From the NCBI RefSeq assembly GCF_014596085.1, contig NZ_JACCJY010000010.1, forward strand, positions 78,693 to 142,692: a stretch of 64,000 nucleotides of DNA, read 5' to 3'. Source of the DNA: Azospirillum tabaci (GTDB taxonomy: Bacteria; Pseudomonadota; Alphaproteobacteria; Azospirillales; Azospirillaceae). The number at the start of each line of letters is the position of its first letter. The first letter of the stretch is position 1. Shown piece by piece: positions 51,875 through 61,585 of the stretch. Both the position numbers and the translations under genes were made by a program. The notes below the pieces were generated by a model. That model searched no databases. It had not been told where the DNA came from and saw only the letters and a program-made list of their open reading frames with translations.

Positions 51875-51922
51875 CTTAAAAGCGGTCCTTCTTAAAAGCG
51901 GTCCTTCTTAAAAGCGGTCCTT
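51875..51922. repeat. three perfect tandem copies of a 16-bp unit at the gloB 3' end
   Basis: Unit CTTAAAAGCGGTCCTT at 51875-51890, 51891-51906 and 51907-51922. Read on the minus strand each unit encodes KDRF followed by TAA. Because 16 is not a multiple of three, the three copies put a stop in each of the three reading frames. gloB uses the first copy. Confidence 0.95.
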
Positions 51923-52669
51923 GCGGCCGCGGATCTCGGCGAAGACCGCCACCGGGTCGGCTCCGGCCATGCCCAGCGCCGCCTGGACCTCCGGCGCATC
52001 GGCGCGCAGGAAGGGGTTGGTGGCTTTCTCGACACCCAGTGCGGACGGAATGGTCGGCTCCCCGCGCTCGCGCTGCGCGGCGACGTCCGCCGCACGGGCC
52101 TTCAGGGCGGCGTTGTCCGGCTCCACCGTCACGGCGAAGCGGGCGTTGGACAGGGTGTATTCGTGGCCGCAATAGACGCGCGTGTCGTCCGGCAGGCCGC
52201 GCAGCTTGACCAGCGAGGACCACATCTGGGCGGGCGTGCCCTCGAACAACCGCCCGCAGCCGAGCGCGAACAGCGTGTCGCCGCAGAACAGCGCCTTGGC
52301 CTCCGGAAACCAGAAGGCGATGTGGCCCGAGGTGTGACCGGGGACGAAAAACACCTTTGCGGTGAGCGATCCAAACGAAATGGTCTCGCCTTCGCCCAGA
52401 CACGTCTCCATATCGGGAATGCGGGCCACGTCGGCGCGCGGGCCGATCACGTCGGCGCCGTAGCGCGCCTTCAGCGCGTGGTTGCCGCCGATGTGGTCGC
52501 TGTGATGGTGGGTGTTGAAGATGTGCGTCAGCGTCCAGTTGCGCCGGTCCAGTTCCGTCAGCACGGGCTGCGCGTCGCCGGGGTCAACGACTCCCACGGC
52601 GCCGCTGGCCGGATCGCGCAGGAGGTAGATGTAGTTGTCGGCGAACGCCGGAATCAGGTGGATGTCCAT
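51908..52669 (-). CDS. gloB: hydroxyacylglutathione hydrolase (glyoxalase II)
   Basis: 253 residues from MDIHLIPAF, close to E. coli GloB (251). Metallo-beta-lactamase fold with FNTHHHSDHIGGN, VFFVPGHTSGHIAF, LFCGDTLFALGCGRLFEG and VYCGHEYTLSNARFA supplying the dinuclear metal site and substrate contacts. It hydrolyses S-lactoylglutathione from methylglyoxal detoxification. The C-terminal RKDRF lies in a 16-bp tandem repeat. Divergent from the methyltransferase gene. Confidence 0.96.
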   Translation of the reverse strand: MDIHLIPAFADNYIYLLRDPASGAVGVVDPGDAQPVLTELDRRNWTLTHIFNTHHHSDHIGGNHALKARYGADVIGPRADVARIPDMETCLGEGETISFGSLTAKVFFVPGHTSGHIAFWFPEAKALFCGDTLFALGCGRLFEGTPAQMWSSLVKLRGLPDDTRVYCGHEYTLSNARFAVTVEPDNAALKARAADVAAQRERGEPTIPSALGVEKATNPFLRADAPEVQAALGMAGADPVAVFAEIRGRKDRF

Positions 52670-52724
52670 GGCCTTGGGCCCCTCCCGCATGAATGTACGG
52701 TTGATCGAAACGTGATAGCCTGGG

Positions 52725-53507
52725 ATGACCATGTACACCGATATCGTCGATCTTCGTGAGTTCTACGAGTCCGGGCTGGGTCAGGCGGCGCGGCGGATGA
52801 TCCGTCGGCGCATCCGCACCATCTGGCCCGACCTGCGCGGGCAGATCGTGCTGGGGGTCGGCTACACGACGCCGTATCTGCAGCCCTTCCGCGACGAGGC
52901 GGAGCGGGTGTTCTCCATCATGCCGGCGACCCAGGGCGTGACCTTCTGGCCGCCGGGCGGGCCTGGGCTGGTGGCGCTGGGCGACGAGGCGGACCTGCCG
53001 CTCGCCGACATGTCGGTGGACCGCGTGCTGCTCGTCCATGGGCTGGAAGGGACCGAGCAGCTCCGCCCGATGATGCGGGAGATCTGGCGCGTGCTCGCCG
53101 GCGGCGGGCGGGTGCTGGTGGTCGTGCCGAACCGCCGCGGCCTGTGGGCGCGGGCCGACTGGACGCCCTTTGGCCATGGCTTCCCCTATTCGGCCTCGCA
53201 ACTGAAGCAGGTGCTGCGCGACACCATGTTCGTGCCGGAGCGCACGGGGCACGCGCTGTTCCTGCCGCCGCTGCGCTCCCGCTTCCTGCTGAAGACCGCC
53301 CCGGCCTGGGAGGAGGTGGGCGGGCGCTGGTTCAAGGCCTTCGCCGGCGTCACGATGATCGAGGCGTCCAAGCAGATCTTCGCGGGCGTGCCGCGCAAGA
53401 CCCAGCAGCCGGCCAAGCGCCGCCTGATCGTTCCGCTTCCCGGCGGGGCGGCCCCGGCCCGCCGCCCGGCGGGGTCCGGCGCGTGGCGCGTGTCGGAGGA
53501 GCCGTAA
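52725..53507 (+). CDS. SAM-dependent methyltransferase (Methyltransf_11-like)
   Basis: 260 residues; a second in-frame ATG lies two codons downstream (52731). Rossmann-like core: GQIVLGVGYTTPYLQPF as the SAM loop (GxGxTxP), LPLADMSVDRVLLVHGLEG, then WRVLAGGGRVLVVVPN. The divergent gloB-methyltransferase pair is a familiar alphaproteobacterial arrangement. The substrate is unknown. Confidence 0.87.
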   Translation: MTMYTDIVDLREFYESGLGQAARRMIRRRIRTIWPDLRGQIVLGVGYTTPYLQPFRDEAERVFSIMPATQGVTFWPPGGPGLVALGDEADLPLADMSVDRVLLVHGLEGTEQLRPMMREIWRVLAGGGRVLVVVPNRRGLWARADWTPFGHGFPYSASQLKQVLRDTMFVPERTGHALFLPPLRSRFLLKTAPAWEEVGGRWFKAFAGVTMIEASKQIFAGVPRKTQQPAKRRLIVPLPGGAAPARRPAGSGAWRVSEEP

Positions 53508-53568
53508 GCCTTGCTCCGGGACCGTCCGGGTTTATAACGTCCCTGTTCACCGCAGCGGATCAAACCCC

Positions 53569-54132
53569 ATGGCGAAGGCGAACGTTCTGATCGTCCCCGG
53601 ACTCGGCAATTCCGGTCCCGAACACTGGCAAAGCTGGCTGCAACAACGCCATCCATCCTTCACGCGGGTGGAGCAGGTCGACTGGGACGCGCCGGCCCTG
53701 GAAGATTGGGTGCGGTCGCTGGAGGATGCCGTGACCGCCGCGGCCGCCCCGGTGATGCTGGTCGCCCACAGCCTCGGCTGCATGACGGTGGCTCATTGGG
53801 CCGTGCGGAGCGGCTCGTCGGTCGGCAAGATCGCCGCCGCCCTGCTGGTCGCCCCGCCGGACGTCGAATCGGCGGAGCACACGCCGCCGGAGGTTCACGG
53901 CTTCGCCCCGGTGCCCACCGACCCGCTGCCCTTCCGCACGGTGGTGCTGGCCAGCCGCAACGATCCTTACGCCCCGATCGCGCGCTCCTGCGGGTTCGCG
54001 GTGGGGTGGGGAGCCGACTTCATCGACGGCGGCGACCTCAACCACATCAACACCTCCGCCGGCTACGGCCCCTGGCCGGACGGCGAGCGGCTTGTCCTCG
54101 ACCTGCTGCGCGCGGTGGACAGCGGCACTTGA
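53569..54132 (+). CDS. RBBP9/YdeN-family serine hydrolase
   Basis: 187 residues, alpha/beta hydrolase fold. Starts NVLIVPGLGNSGPEHWQSWLQ, the family hallmark. Nucleophile elbow AHSLGC, Asp in ASRNDPYAPI, and His in GGDLNHINTSAGYGPW. Substrate unknown. Confidence 0.92.
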   Translation: MAKANVLIVPGLGNSGPEHWQSWLQQRHPSFTRVEQVDWDAPALEDWVRSLEDAVTAAAAPVMLVAHSLGCMTVAHWAVRSGSSVGKIAAALLVAPPDVESAEHTPPEVHGFAPVPTDPLPFRTVVLASRNDPYAPIARSCGFAVGWGADFIDGGDLNHINTSAGYGPWPDGERLVLDLLRAVDSGT

Positions 54133-54136
54133 GCCG

Positions 54137-54718
54137 TTACCGGGACTGGCCGGTCACCGTCTTCACGCCCTCGCCATAGGTGAATTCCGGTGCCCGCGCG
54201 AGTTCGGAGGCCGGAAGGTCCAGCGTCGGCGGCGTGGAACCGTCGGCACCGGCGGACGCGCCCGCGATGTCTGTGCGCAGCATGCTGACCGGCAGGGACC
54301 GCAGCTTTCCGTCCGCGCCATTGCCCTCCGCGGGGGCCAGCACGATCCGTTCGATCGAGGCGGCGGTGCCGTCCAGCGTGAAGTCCTTGATGGATCCGCC
54401 GGGCTGACCGTCGCGGGTCCGCACCTCCCTGCCGATCAGAGTCCGCGCCTCCTCCGGGGTCAGCAGATGGGGAATGGCGGCGACGGAGGGGGCCGCGCGC
54501 TGCATCTCGTCGGAAGGCGCCGCACCGCCGAGGCCCTCCGGCGAGGCCGCGGGCGGGGTGGCCGGGGTGTCGTCCGGGCGCGGCGCCGTCATCAGCGGGG
54601 GGCGGGCGGCGTCCGGTGACGCCAGCGGGGCCTGCGGCGCCTGCGCCGACGCTGTGGCGCCGGACAGCAGCAGGGCGGCGGCCGATGCGGCCAGGACGGA
54701 GGAGGGGACGAGGCGCAT
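54137..54718 (-). CDS. secreted PRC-barrel-like protein
   Basis: 193 residues: signal peptide to about residue 26 (SAQA), then a long Pro/Ala-rich segment (~27-80). A C-terminal region (LIGREVRTRDGQPGGSIKDFTLDG...IERIVLAPA) resembles PRC-barrel domains. Probably periplasmic. Function unknown. Confidence 0.75.
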   Translation of the reverse strand: MRLVPSSVLAASAAALLLSGATASAQAPQAPLASPDAARPPLMTAPRPDDTPATPPAASPEGLGGAAPSDEMQRAAPSVAAIPHLLTPEEARTLIGREVRTRDGQPGGSIKDFTLDGTAASIERIVLAPAEGNGADGKLRSLPVSMLRTDIAGASAGADGSTPPTLDLPASELARAPEFTYGEGVKTVTGQSR

Positions 54719-54815
54719 GGTGCGTGGCTCCCGCTGGTCTGTTGTTGAACGGACTTTGCCTATCAACAGCGCCAGCGGGGCAGGGGTTGCATCGCCGGGA
54801 ACCGGCGGGGGGCGG

Positions 54816-55466
54816 TCAGTCCCGGCGCAGCAGGAAGACGCCCTGCTCGCCCAGCAGGTTGGCGAGCCCGGAATGGGCGTGGCCGGTGACGCGGCCGGCG
54901 CCGTTCACGATCATGCAGCGCTCGATGCGGATGCCCAGCTCCTCCGCCAGGACGACGAAGTCCTTGATCGTGCAGAAATGGATGTTGGGTGTTTCCCACC
55001 ACTGGTAGCCCAGCTTCTCCGTCACCGGCATGCGTCCGGTCAACAGAAGCTGCGCGCGGATGCGCCAGTAGCCGAAATTGGGCACCGACACGATGGCCCG
55101 CCGCCCGATGCGCGTCATCGTCTCCAGGACCGTCCGCGGCTCCCGCATCGCCTGGAGGGTCTGGCTGAGGATCACGTAATCGAAGGCGCCCGGCGGGTAG
55201 TCCTGCAGGTCGGTTTCGGCGTCGCCCTGGATGACCGACAGGCCCTGGGCCACGCACTGGTGCACGCCGTCCATCGACAGCTCGATCCCGCGCCCGTCCA
55301 CTCCCTTCCGGCGGGACAGGAAGGCGAGCAGGGCGCCGTCGCCGCAGCCAACGTCGAGCACGCGGCTGCCCGGCTCCACCATCTCCGCGATCAGCTTCAG
55401 GTCGGTGCGGATGCCGTTGCCGGAGGCCGTGGAGGCGGAGGCTTGCTTGTCGTCGAGGGGGCTCAT
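54816..55466 (-). CDS. metW: methionine biosynthesis protein MetW
   Basis: 216 residues, methyltransferase-like fold: [32 protein letters not shown] segment ([13 protein letters not shown]), [24 protein letters not shown] and [16 protein letters not shown], all typical of MetW. Its start overlaps the metX stop. MetW assists homoserine O-acetyltransferase in methionine synthesis. Confidence 0.95.
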   Translation of the reverse strand: MSPLDDKQASASTASGNGIRTDLKLIAEMVEPGSRVLDVGCGDGALLAFLSRRKGVDGRGIELSMDGVHQCVAQGLSVIQGDAETDLQDYPPGAFDYVILSQTLQAMREPRTVLETMTRIGRRAIVSVPNFGYWRIRAQLLLTGRMPVTEKLGYQWWETPNIHFCTIKDFVVLAEELGIRIERCMIVNGAGRVTGHAHSGLANLLGEQGVFLLRRD

Positions 55467-56662
55467 GTCCGGGATGTCCGTGTCAGGCCGCGGTGCTCGG
55501 CGCAGCCCTCCAGGAAGCCACGGATCACCTGGTGGAATTCGGGCTCATCCAGCAGGAAGGAGTCGTGGCCCTTGTCGGTCCGGATCTCCACGAAGCTGAC
55601 GTTGGCGGCCACCGCGTTCAGCGCGTGCACGATGGCCCGCGATTCGGAGGTGGGGAACAGCCAGTCGCTGGAGAAGCTGGCCAGGCAGAAGCGCACCGGC
55701 GTGCCCTTGCCGTCCTTGCGGAAGGCGTTGGACAGGGTGCCGCCCCCGTAATCCGCGGCGAGATCGAAATAGTCCATCGCCCGCGTGATGTAGAGGTAGG
55801 AGTTGGCGTCGAACCGCTCGACGAAGGTGATGCCCTGGTGGCGCAAATAGCTTTCCACCTGGAAATCGGCGTCGAAGCCGTAGGTGACGGTCTGGCGGTT
55901 CTGCAGGTTGCGCCCGAACTTGCGGTGCAGCGCCGGCTCCGACAGGTAGGTGATGTGCGCCGCCATGCGCGCCACCGCCAAGCCGCGGTGGGGGCGGGTG
56001 CCCTCCAGCAGGTAGTTGCCGCCGGCCCAGTCCGGGTCGGCCATGATCGCCTGCCGGCCCACCTCGTGGAAGGCGATGTTCTGCGCCGAGTGGCGGGCCG
56101 CCGTGGCGATCGGCACCGCGGCGAAGACCGATTCGGGATAGGCCACCGCCCATTGCAGGACCTGCATGCCGCCCATGGAGCCGCCGATCACGCAGAAGAG
56201 CTGCTCGATCCCCAGATGCTCGACCAGCAGCTTCTGGGCGCGCACCATGTCGCCGATGGTGATGACGGGAAAGCCGAGGCCATAGGGCTTGCCGGTCGCC
56301 GGGTCGGTCTCCTTCGGGCCGGTGGAGCCCATGCAGCCGCCGATCACGTTGGAGCAGATGACGAAATAGCGGTCTGTGTCGACCGGCCTGCCCGGACCGA
56401 CCAGCATCTCCCACCAGCCGGGCTTGCCGGTCACCGGATGCTGGTCCAGCACGTAATGGTCGCCGGTCAGGGCGTGGCAGATCAGGATGGCATTCGACCG
56501 GTCGGCGTTCAGCGTGCCGTAGGTCTGGTAGGCGACGTCGAAGGGACCCAGCTCCGCCCCGCTGTCCAGCCGCATGGGCTTGTCCACCCCGAGCGTGACC
56601 CGGTGGCCGGGCATCGTCGCGGGTTCGGCAGGCACGGCAGCGGCGGGGTTCGGCGCGGACAT
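55463..56662 (-). CDS. metX: homoserine O-acetyltransferase
   Basis: 399 residues, alpha/beta hydrolase fold. Catalytic Ser in [41 protein letters not shown] and the C-terminal [15 protein letters not shown] with the His. It activates homoserine with acetyl-CoA (family also covers succinyl variants). It is coupled to metW. A sigma-70-like promoter lies just upstream. Confidence 0.95.
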   Translation of the reverse strand: MSAPNPAAAVPAEPATMPGHRVTLGVDKPMRLDSGAELGPFDVAYQTYGTLNADRSNAILICHALTGDHYVLDQHPVTGKPGWWEMLVGPGRPVDTDRYFVICSNVIGGCMGSTGPKETDPATGKPYGLGFPVITIGDMVRAQKLLVEHLGIEQLFCVIGGSMGGMQVLQWAVAYPESVFAAVPIATAARHSAQNIAFHEVGRQAIMADPDWAGGNYLLEGTRPHRGLAVARMAAHITYLSEPALHRKFGRNLQNRQTVTYGFDADFQVESYLRHQGITFVERFDANSYLYITRAMDYFDLAADYGGGTLSNAFRKDGKGTPVRFCLASFSSDWLFPTSESRAIVHALNAVAANVSFVEIRTDKGHDSFLLDEPEFHQVIRGFLEGCAEHRGLTRTSRT

Positions 56663-56696
56663 GACGGGTCGGGAGCCTCCGGAAAACGGGACGGTA

Positions 56697-56726
56697 TAGC
56701 TACGGATCGGCGGTTGGGAGTGTCAA
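56697..56726 (-). promoter_or_regulatory. sigma-70-like promoter for metX-metW
   Basis: On the minus strand TTGACA (56726-56721), an 18-base spacer, then TAGCTA (56702-56697), 35 bases before the metX ATG. The -35 is perfect, the -10 weak. Confidence 0.5.
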
Positions 56727-56807
56727 CGTTTTCTTTGATTTCGCGGCGCTTGCGGACTACTACTATCCGGCTTTGGATTCGCCCTGGATTTGACGGTTTC
56801 CCGCCCC

Positions 56808-57719
56808 ATGCCTCCGCCCAAGTCCCCGCTCGACGATCTGCGCCGCGAGATCGATCACATCGACGATACGATCCACGACCTGCTGATGCGCCGCGCCGCG
56901 GTGGTGGAGCGCGTCGGCGTCGTCAAAGGCCAGATCGAGGCTGCGGAAGGTCAGGTCAGTGGAAATCCCCAGGTCCCGATCTACCTGCGCCCGGCGCGCG
57001 AGGCGGTGATCCTGCGCCGCCTGATGGCGCGTCACGCCGGCTCCTTCCCGGCGATGGCCGTCGTCCGCATGTGGCGGGAGATGATCACGGCCTTCACCCG
57101 TCTCCAGGGGCCCTTCGCCGTCGCCGTCTACGCGCCGGAGGACCGCCGCGGATTCTGGGACGTGGCCCGCGACCATTTCGGCAGCGTCGTTCCGATGACC
57201 GCCGTCAACTCGCCCGCCGCCGCCATCCGCGCGGTGTCGGAGGGCACGGCCACCGTCGGCGTTGTTCCCTACCCGGCTGAAGACGACGCGGACCCCTGGT
57301 GGCGCTTCCTGGTGTCGTCCGACGCGCGCACGCCGCGCGTGGTGGCGCGGCTGCCCTTCGCCGGGCGCGGCAACGCCCGCGGCGAGGACCGCGACGCGCT
57401 GGCCATCGCGCTGGTCCCGCACGAGCCGACCGGCGACGACCGCACCCTCCTGGGGATCGAGCTGGGGCATGACCTCAGCCGCGGCCGGCTCAAGGACCAT
57501 CTGGAGACGAGCGGCCTCGCCCCGACCTATTTCTGCACCTGGCACGCCCGCGACCCGTCCGGCCCGTCCATCCATCTGGTCGAGGTCGCCGACTTCGTCG
57601 ACCACACCGACCCGCGCCTGTCCGCCTTCGCCGGCCGGCTGGGCGAGATCCCGGTGCGGATCAACATCGTGGGCGGCTACGCCGTCCCGCTCCATCTCTC
57701 CGCCTCATCTTTCCAATGA
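56808..57719 (+). CDS. chorismate mutase with degenerate prephenate dehydratase and ACT-like domains
   Basis: 303 residues from the first ATG; a TTG at 56790 is an alternative. Residues ~8-100 are an AroQ chorismate mutase (DDLRREIDHIDDTIHDLLMRRAAVVERVGVVK, plus the distal Arg/Glu helix). Residues ~102-205 follow the prephenate dehydratase fold (FGSVVPMTAVNSPAAAIRAV, VGVVPYPAEDD), but the essential TRF motif is W165-R-F. Residues ~215-298 resemble an ACT domain. The order equals that of PheA. Probably only mutase activity remains. Followed by hisC and tyrA. Confidence 0.85.
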   Translation: MPPPKSPLDDLRREIDHIDDTIHDLLMRRAAVVERVGVVKGQIEAAEGQVSGNPQVPIYLRPAREAVILRRLMARHAGSFPAMAVVRMWREMITAFTRLQGPFAVAVYAPEDRRGFWDVARDHFGSVVPMTAVNSPAAAIRAVSEGTATVGVVPYPAEDDADPWWRFLVSSDARTPRVVARLPFAGRGNARGEDRDALAIALVPHEPTGDDRTLLGIELGHDLSRGRLKDHLETSGLAPTYFCTWHARDPSGPSIHLVEVADFVDHTDPRLSAFAGRLGEIPVRINIVGGYAVPLHLSASSFQ

Positions 57720-57743
57720 CGCCCGCAAGGTCTGAGACCTGAC

Positions 57744-58838
57744 ATGACCCAGCCGAACAACGGCCCGGCGCCCCGCCCGGGGATTCTCGACATCGCCCCC
57801 TACGTCGGCGGCGAGCATGCGGGGCACATCCGCCTCGCCTCCAACGAAGGCGCGCTCGGCCCCAGCCCGCGCGCCGTGGAGGCCTACAAGGCCGCCGCGG
57901 GCGAGCTGCACCGCTACCCGGACGGCGGCTCCGCCAAGCTGCGCAAGGCCATCGCCGAGCGCTTCGGCCTGGACGCCGACCGCGTGGTCTGCGGCGCCGG
58001 CTCCGACGAGCTGATCGCCCTGCTGATCCGCGCCTACGCAGGGCCGGGGGACGAGGTGCTGTATTCGCAGCACGGCTTCCTGATGTACCCGATCGGCGCC
58101 AAGTCGGTCGGCGCCACGCCGGTCCAGGCGCCGGAGACGAACCTGACCACCGACGTGGATTCGCTGCTGGCCCACGTCACGCCGCGTACCCGGCTGGTTT
58201 TCGTCGCCAACCCGAACAACCCGACCGGCACCTACATCACCGCCGACGAGATGGCCCGCCTGCACGCCGGCCTGCCGGAAAACGCCATCCTGGTCATCGA
58301 CGCGGCCTACGCCGAGTACATGAACCACAACGACTATTCGGCGGGGCAGGAGCTGGTGGATCGCTTCCCCAACGTGGTGATGACCCGCACCTTCTCGAAG
58401 ATCTTCGCGCTGGGCTCGGTCCGGCTGGGCTGGGCCTATTGCCCGGCGGGGATCGCCGACGTGCTGAACCGCGTGCGCGGTCCCTTCAACGTCTCCTCCG
58501 CGGCGCAGATCGCCGGGGTGGCGGCGCTGGAGGACACCGAATTCCTGGAGCGCTCGCGCAGCCACAACACCGAGTGGCGGGAGTGGTTCGTCCAGCAGGT
58601 GCAGGGGCTCGGCCTGAAGACCCACCCCAGCGTGACGAACTTCGTGCTGGTGGACTTCGCCGGCCAAGCCGCCGGCAAGGACGACGCCGAGGCGGCGCGC
58701 CTGTTCCTGAAGGGCCGCGGCATCCTGGTCCGCCAGATGCCCTCCTACGGCCTGCCCAGCTGCCTGCGCGTCACCATCGGCACGGAGGCCGAAATGCGCG
58801 AGGTGGTGCGGGCGCTGAAGGACTTCCTGGCGGCCTGA
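57744..58838 (+). CDS. hisC: histidinol-phosphate/aromatic aminotransferase
   Basis: 364 residues, PLP fold type I. ASNEGALGPSPRAVEAY at the start, VVCGAGSDELIALLIRAY, FVANPNNPTGTYI, and PLP-Lys219 in TFSKIFALGSVRLGW. Placed between chorismate mutase and tyrA, it probably serves phenylalanine/tyrosine transamination and perhaps histidine synthesis as well. An intrinsic terminator follows, before tyrA. Confidence 0.92.
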   Translation: MTQPNNGPAPRPGILDIAPYVGGEHAGHIRLASNEGALGPSPRAVEAYKAAAGELHRYPDGGSAKLRKAIAERFGLDADRVVCGAGSDELIALLIRAYAGPGDEVLYSQHGFLMYPIGAKSVGATPVQAPETNLTTDVDSLLAHVTPRTRLVFVANPNNPTGTYITADEMARLHAGLPENAILVIDAAYAEYMNHNDYSAGQELVDRFPNVVMTRTFSKIFALGSVRLGWAYCPAGIADVLNRVRGPFNVSSAAQIAGVAALEDTEFLERSRSHNTEWREWFVQQVQGLGLKTHPSVTNFVLVDFAGQAAGKDDAEAARLFLKGRGILVRQMPSYGLPSCLRVTIGTEAEMREVVRALKDFLAA

Positions 58839-58863
58839 CAAACCGGCTAATCGTGATGGAGGA

Positions 58864-58889
58864 GGCCGGGCCTTGCTGCCCGGCCTTTT
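58864..58889 (+). terminator. intrinsic terminator after hisC
   Basis: GGCCGGGC-CTTGCT-GCCCGGCC followed by TTTT. Perfect 8-bp stem. Confidence 0.85.
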
Positions 58890-59005
58890 CGTTTGCGGCA
58901 TGTTGGCGGCTTCACCGTGGGGCAAAGTTTCGCTTGGTCATGGGGCGCCTTGGTGCTTTATAGCGGGGCATTCTGCACCCCATCCGCAGCCGGTGTTCCA
59001 AGATC

Positions 59006-59899
59006 ATGAGCGAGATCGCCACCCCCCTGTTCGACCGCGTCGCCATCGTCGGCATCGGTCTGATCGGTTCCTCCCTGGCGCGGGCGCTCACCCATTACGG
59101 CGTCGCGCGGCAGGTCGTCTGCGCGGACCGCAGCCCGGATCACTGCGCCAAGGCGATGGAACTGGGCATCGTGGAGCAGGCCACCACCGATCTGGCGGAA
59201 GCGCTTGAAGGGACGGAACTGGTCATCCTGGCGACCCCCGTCGGCGCCTTCGCGGAGGTGGGGGAGGCGGTCGGGCCGCTGCTGCGGCCGGGCATGATCG
59301 TGACGGATGTCGGCTCCGTGAAGCAGGCGGTGCTGCGCGATGTCGGTCCGCACATTCCCGACGGGGTGCATCTGATCCCCGGCCATCCGGTCGCGGGCAC
59401 CGAGCATTCGGGGCCGGAGGCCGGCTTCGCCACCCTGTTCCAGGGGCGCTGGTGCATCGTCACCCCTCCGCCCGGCGCCAACGAGGCGGCGGTGGAGAAG
59501 GTGGTGGAACTGTGGCGCTGCATCGGCTCGACGGTCGAACTGATGGACGCCAACCACCATGACCGCGTGCTGGCCATCACCTCGCACCTGCCGCACCTGA
59601 TCGCCTACACCATCGTTGGCACGGCGTCCGACCTGGAGGACGACACCAAGTCGGAGGTCATCAAGTTCTCCGCCGGCGGTTTCCGCGATTTCACCCGCAT
59701 CGCCGCCAGCGACCCGGTGATGTGGCGCGACGTCTTCCTGAACAACCGCGAGGCGGTTCTGGAGATTCTCCAGCGCTTCACCGAGGATCTGACGGCCCTC
59801 CAGCGCGCCATCCGCTGGGGCGAGGGGCAGCAGTTGCAGGACCATTTTGCCAAGACCCGCGCCATCCGCCGTGGCATCATCGACGCCAAGCAGGCCTGA
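59006..59899 (+). CDS. tyrA: prephenate/arogenate (cyclohexadienyl) dehydrogenase
   Basis: 297 residues. NAD motif VAIVGIGLIGSSLARALTHYG, then LVILATPVGAFAEVGEAV, DVGSVKQAVL, IPGHPVAGTEHSGPEAG (catalytic His) and the helical dimer domain with ITSHLPHLIAYTIVG and FRDFTRIAASDPVMWRDVF. No ACT domain. It completes the tyrosine branch after chorismate mutase. A 167-base gap with a terminator separates it from hisC, so it may have its own promoter. Confidence 0.94.
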   Translation: MSEIATPLFDRVAIVGIGLIGSSLARALTHYGVARQVVCADRSPDHCAKAMELGIVEQATTDLAEALEGTELVILATPVGAFAEVGEAVGPLLRPGMIVTDVGSVKQAVLRDVGPHIPDGVHLIPGHPVAGTEHSGPEAGFATLFQGRWCIVTPPPGANEAAVEKVVELWRCIGSTVELMDANHHDRVLAITSHLPHLIAYTIVGTASDLEDDTKSEVIKFSAGGFRDFTRIAASDPVMWRDVFLNNREAVLEILQRFTEDLTALQRAIRWGEGQQLQDHFAKTRAIRRGIIDAKQA

Positions 59900-59931
59900 G
59901 ACTCCAAACGAAACTGACCGGGCCGGTGCGT

Positions 59932-60318
59932 CTACCGGACCCGACGCAGCGTCATCAGGCCGCCGGTCAGCGGGTCCTTCAGCCGTGCCGTGTCGGAGTC
60001 GATCAGTTCGATGGCGAGGGTCGGCCCGAAGCTTTCCGGAAGGACGGTGACGGTGTTGCCTGACACGGAATAACTCACCGGCTGTTCAAACCCCAGGCCG
60101 CGCATCCTCATGCTGGACCGGCGGAACTCGTAGGTTCCCAGGGCCATGCCCATACCCCCCGCTTCCGCATCGGCGGTGCCGAGACCGATGGGAGCGATCA
60201 GCGTCCAGCGCCCGATCAACGGGTTCCCAGGGTCGTAGGTTTCGCATCCCGCGAGAGCCAGAAGCGCCAAGGCGGTGGTCAGAAGTGGATGGGATCGGTG
60301 GAAAAGCTTTGTCTGCAT
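59932..60318 (-). CDS. small lipoprotein of unknown function
   Basis: 128 residues with a lipoprotein signal (LLTTALALLALAGC, lipobox LAGC, Cys ~25). The mature part is a small beta-rich domain (LIGRWTLIAP...YEFRRSSMRM...VSYSVSGNTVTVLPESFGP) reminiscent of lipocalin-like or META-type folds. Converges on tyrA. Confidence 0.8.
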   Translation of the reverse strand: MQTKLFHRSHPLLTTALALLALAGCETYDPGNPLIGRWTLIAPIGLGTADAEAGGMGMALGTYEFRRSSMRMRGLGFEQPVSYSVSGNTVTVLPESFGPTLAIELIDSDTARLKDPLTGGLMTLRRVR

Positions 60319-60522
60319 GGCCCAACAACAGCGTGAAACGCGGTTCGGTCCGCGGAACGGACCGCCTTCCTCTATTTCACATAAAATAGTTGATAAAATA
60401 TGGCTTCAGTTTTGTGAATCACACATGTCATTTCAAAAGGCGACTTGCCCAATAGGGATAGTTGATGTTCAATGCCCCTCACGGCCCACCGCCGCCAAAC
60501 GCAAGCCTTGGGGAATCTGTTC

Positions 60523-61536
60523 ATGCCGTTGCGCGTCAGCCAGTGCCTTGTCGCCGTGGGCGCAATCCTGGCCGCCTTGGCAACGGCCAGCGCCGCGGTC
60601 CGCGACACGATCCTGAACGTGTCCTATGACCCGACGCGGGAACTGTATGAGGAGTTCAACCCGGCCTTCGCCCGCACCTGGGCCGAGGTGGCTGGGGAAA
60701 CGGTGGTCATCCGGCAATCGCACGGCGGATCAGGCGCGCAGGCGCGCTCGGTCATCGACGGGCTCGATGCCGACGTGGTCACGCTGGCGCTGGCCTACGA
60801 CGTGGACGCCATCGCCGACACCGGGCTGATCGCCAAGGACTGGCGGACGCGCCTGCCGAACAACAGCTCCCCCTACACCTCCACCATCGTTTTCCTGGTC
60901 CGCAAGGGCAACCCGAAGCAGATCAAGGACTGGGACGATCTGGTGAAGCCGGGCGTGGAAGTGGTGACGCCGAACCCGAAAACCTCGGGCGGGGCGCGCT
61001 GGAACTACCTCGCCGCCTGGGCCTACGCGCTGAAGACCAACGGCAACGACGAGGCCAAGGCCAGGCAGTTCGTCGCCGACCTGTTCAAGAACGTGCCGGT
61101 GCTGGACAGCGGCGCCCGCGGGGCCGCCCTGACCTTCACGCGCAAGGGCGTCGGCGACGTGCTGCTGGCCTGGGAGAACGAGGCCTTCCTGTCGCTCCAG
61201 GAGTTCGGCGCCGACCAGTTCGAGATCGTCGTGCCGTCCCTGTCGATCCTCACCGAGCCGCCGGTGGCCGTGGTGGACAGCGTGGTCGACCGCAAGGGCA
61301 CCCGCAAGGTGGCCGAGGCCTACGTGCAGTATCTCTACACCCGCGAGGGGCAGGAGATCGCCGCCCGGAATTTCTACCGGCCCCGCCATCCCGAACTGGC
61401 GCGGCAGTATGCCGGGCGCTTCTCCCCGGTGGCGCTGGTGACCGTGGACGATGTCTTCGGCGGCTGGCGCAAGGCCCAGGCAACCCACTTCGCGGAGGGT
61501 GCCCTGTTCGACCAGATTCAGCAGGCGCCTCGCTGA
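60523..61536 (+). CDS. sulfate/thiosulfate ABC substrate-binding protein
   Basis: 337 residues from [10 protein letters not shown] (GGGGA nine bases upstream), signal peptide to about residue 25. The sulfate-binding family landmarks are [74 protein letters not shown] and [25 protein letters not shown]. No permease genes adjoin. The 204-base upstream gap has an AT-rich stretch (60372-60415) likely to hold the promoter. Confidence 0.93.
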   Translation: MPLRVSQCLVAVGAILAALATASAAVRDTILNVSYDPTRELYEEFNPAFARTWAEVAGETVVIRQSHGGSGAQARSVIDGLDADVVTLALAYDVDAIADTGLIAKDWRTRLPNNSSPYTSTIVFLVRKGNPKQIKDWDDLVKPGVEVVTPNPKTSGGARWNYLAAWAYALKTNGNDEAKARQFVADLFKNVPVLDSGARGAALTFTRKGVGDVLLAWENEAFLSLQEFGADQFEIVVPSLSILTEPPVAVVDSVVDRKGTRKVAEAYVQYLYTREGQEIAARNFYRPRHPELARQYAGRFSPVALVTVDDVFGGWRKAQATHFAEGALFDQIQQAPR

Positions 61537-61585
61537 ACCTCAGAGTTTGCTGACCGATTCACCGAGTGCGGGAGGGCCAGACACC

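Noticed and set aside
51875..51922. Short CRISPR array or phase-variation switch
   Set aside because: Contiguous copies without spacers, located after the functional end of gloB, so copy-number change would not alter the protein.
56663..56790. SAM-II riboswitch upstream of metX
   Set aside because: SAM-II elements often precede metX/metA in alphaproteobacteria, but the short leader here lacks the conserved pseudoknot and the GCUAAA-type segment. A plain promoter accounts for the sequence.
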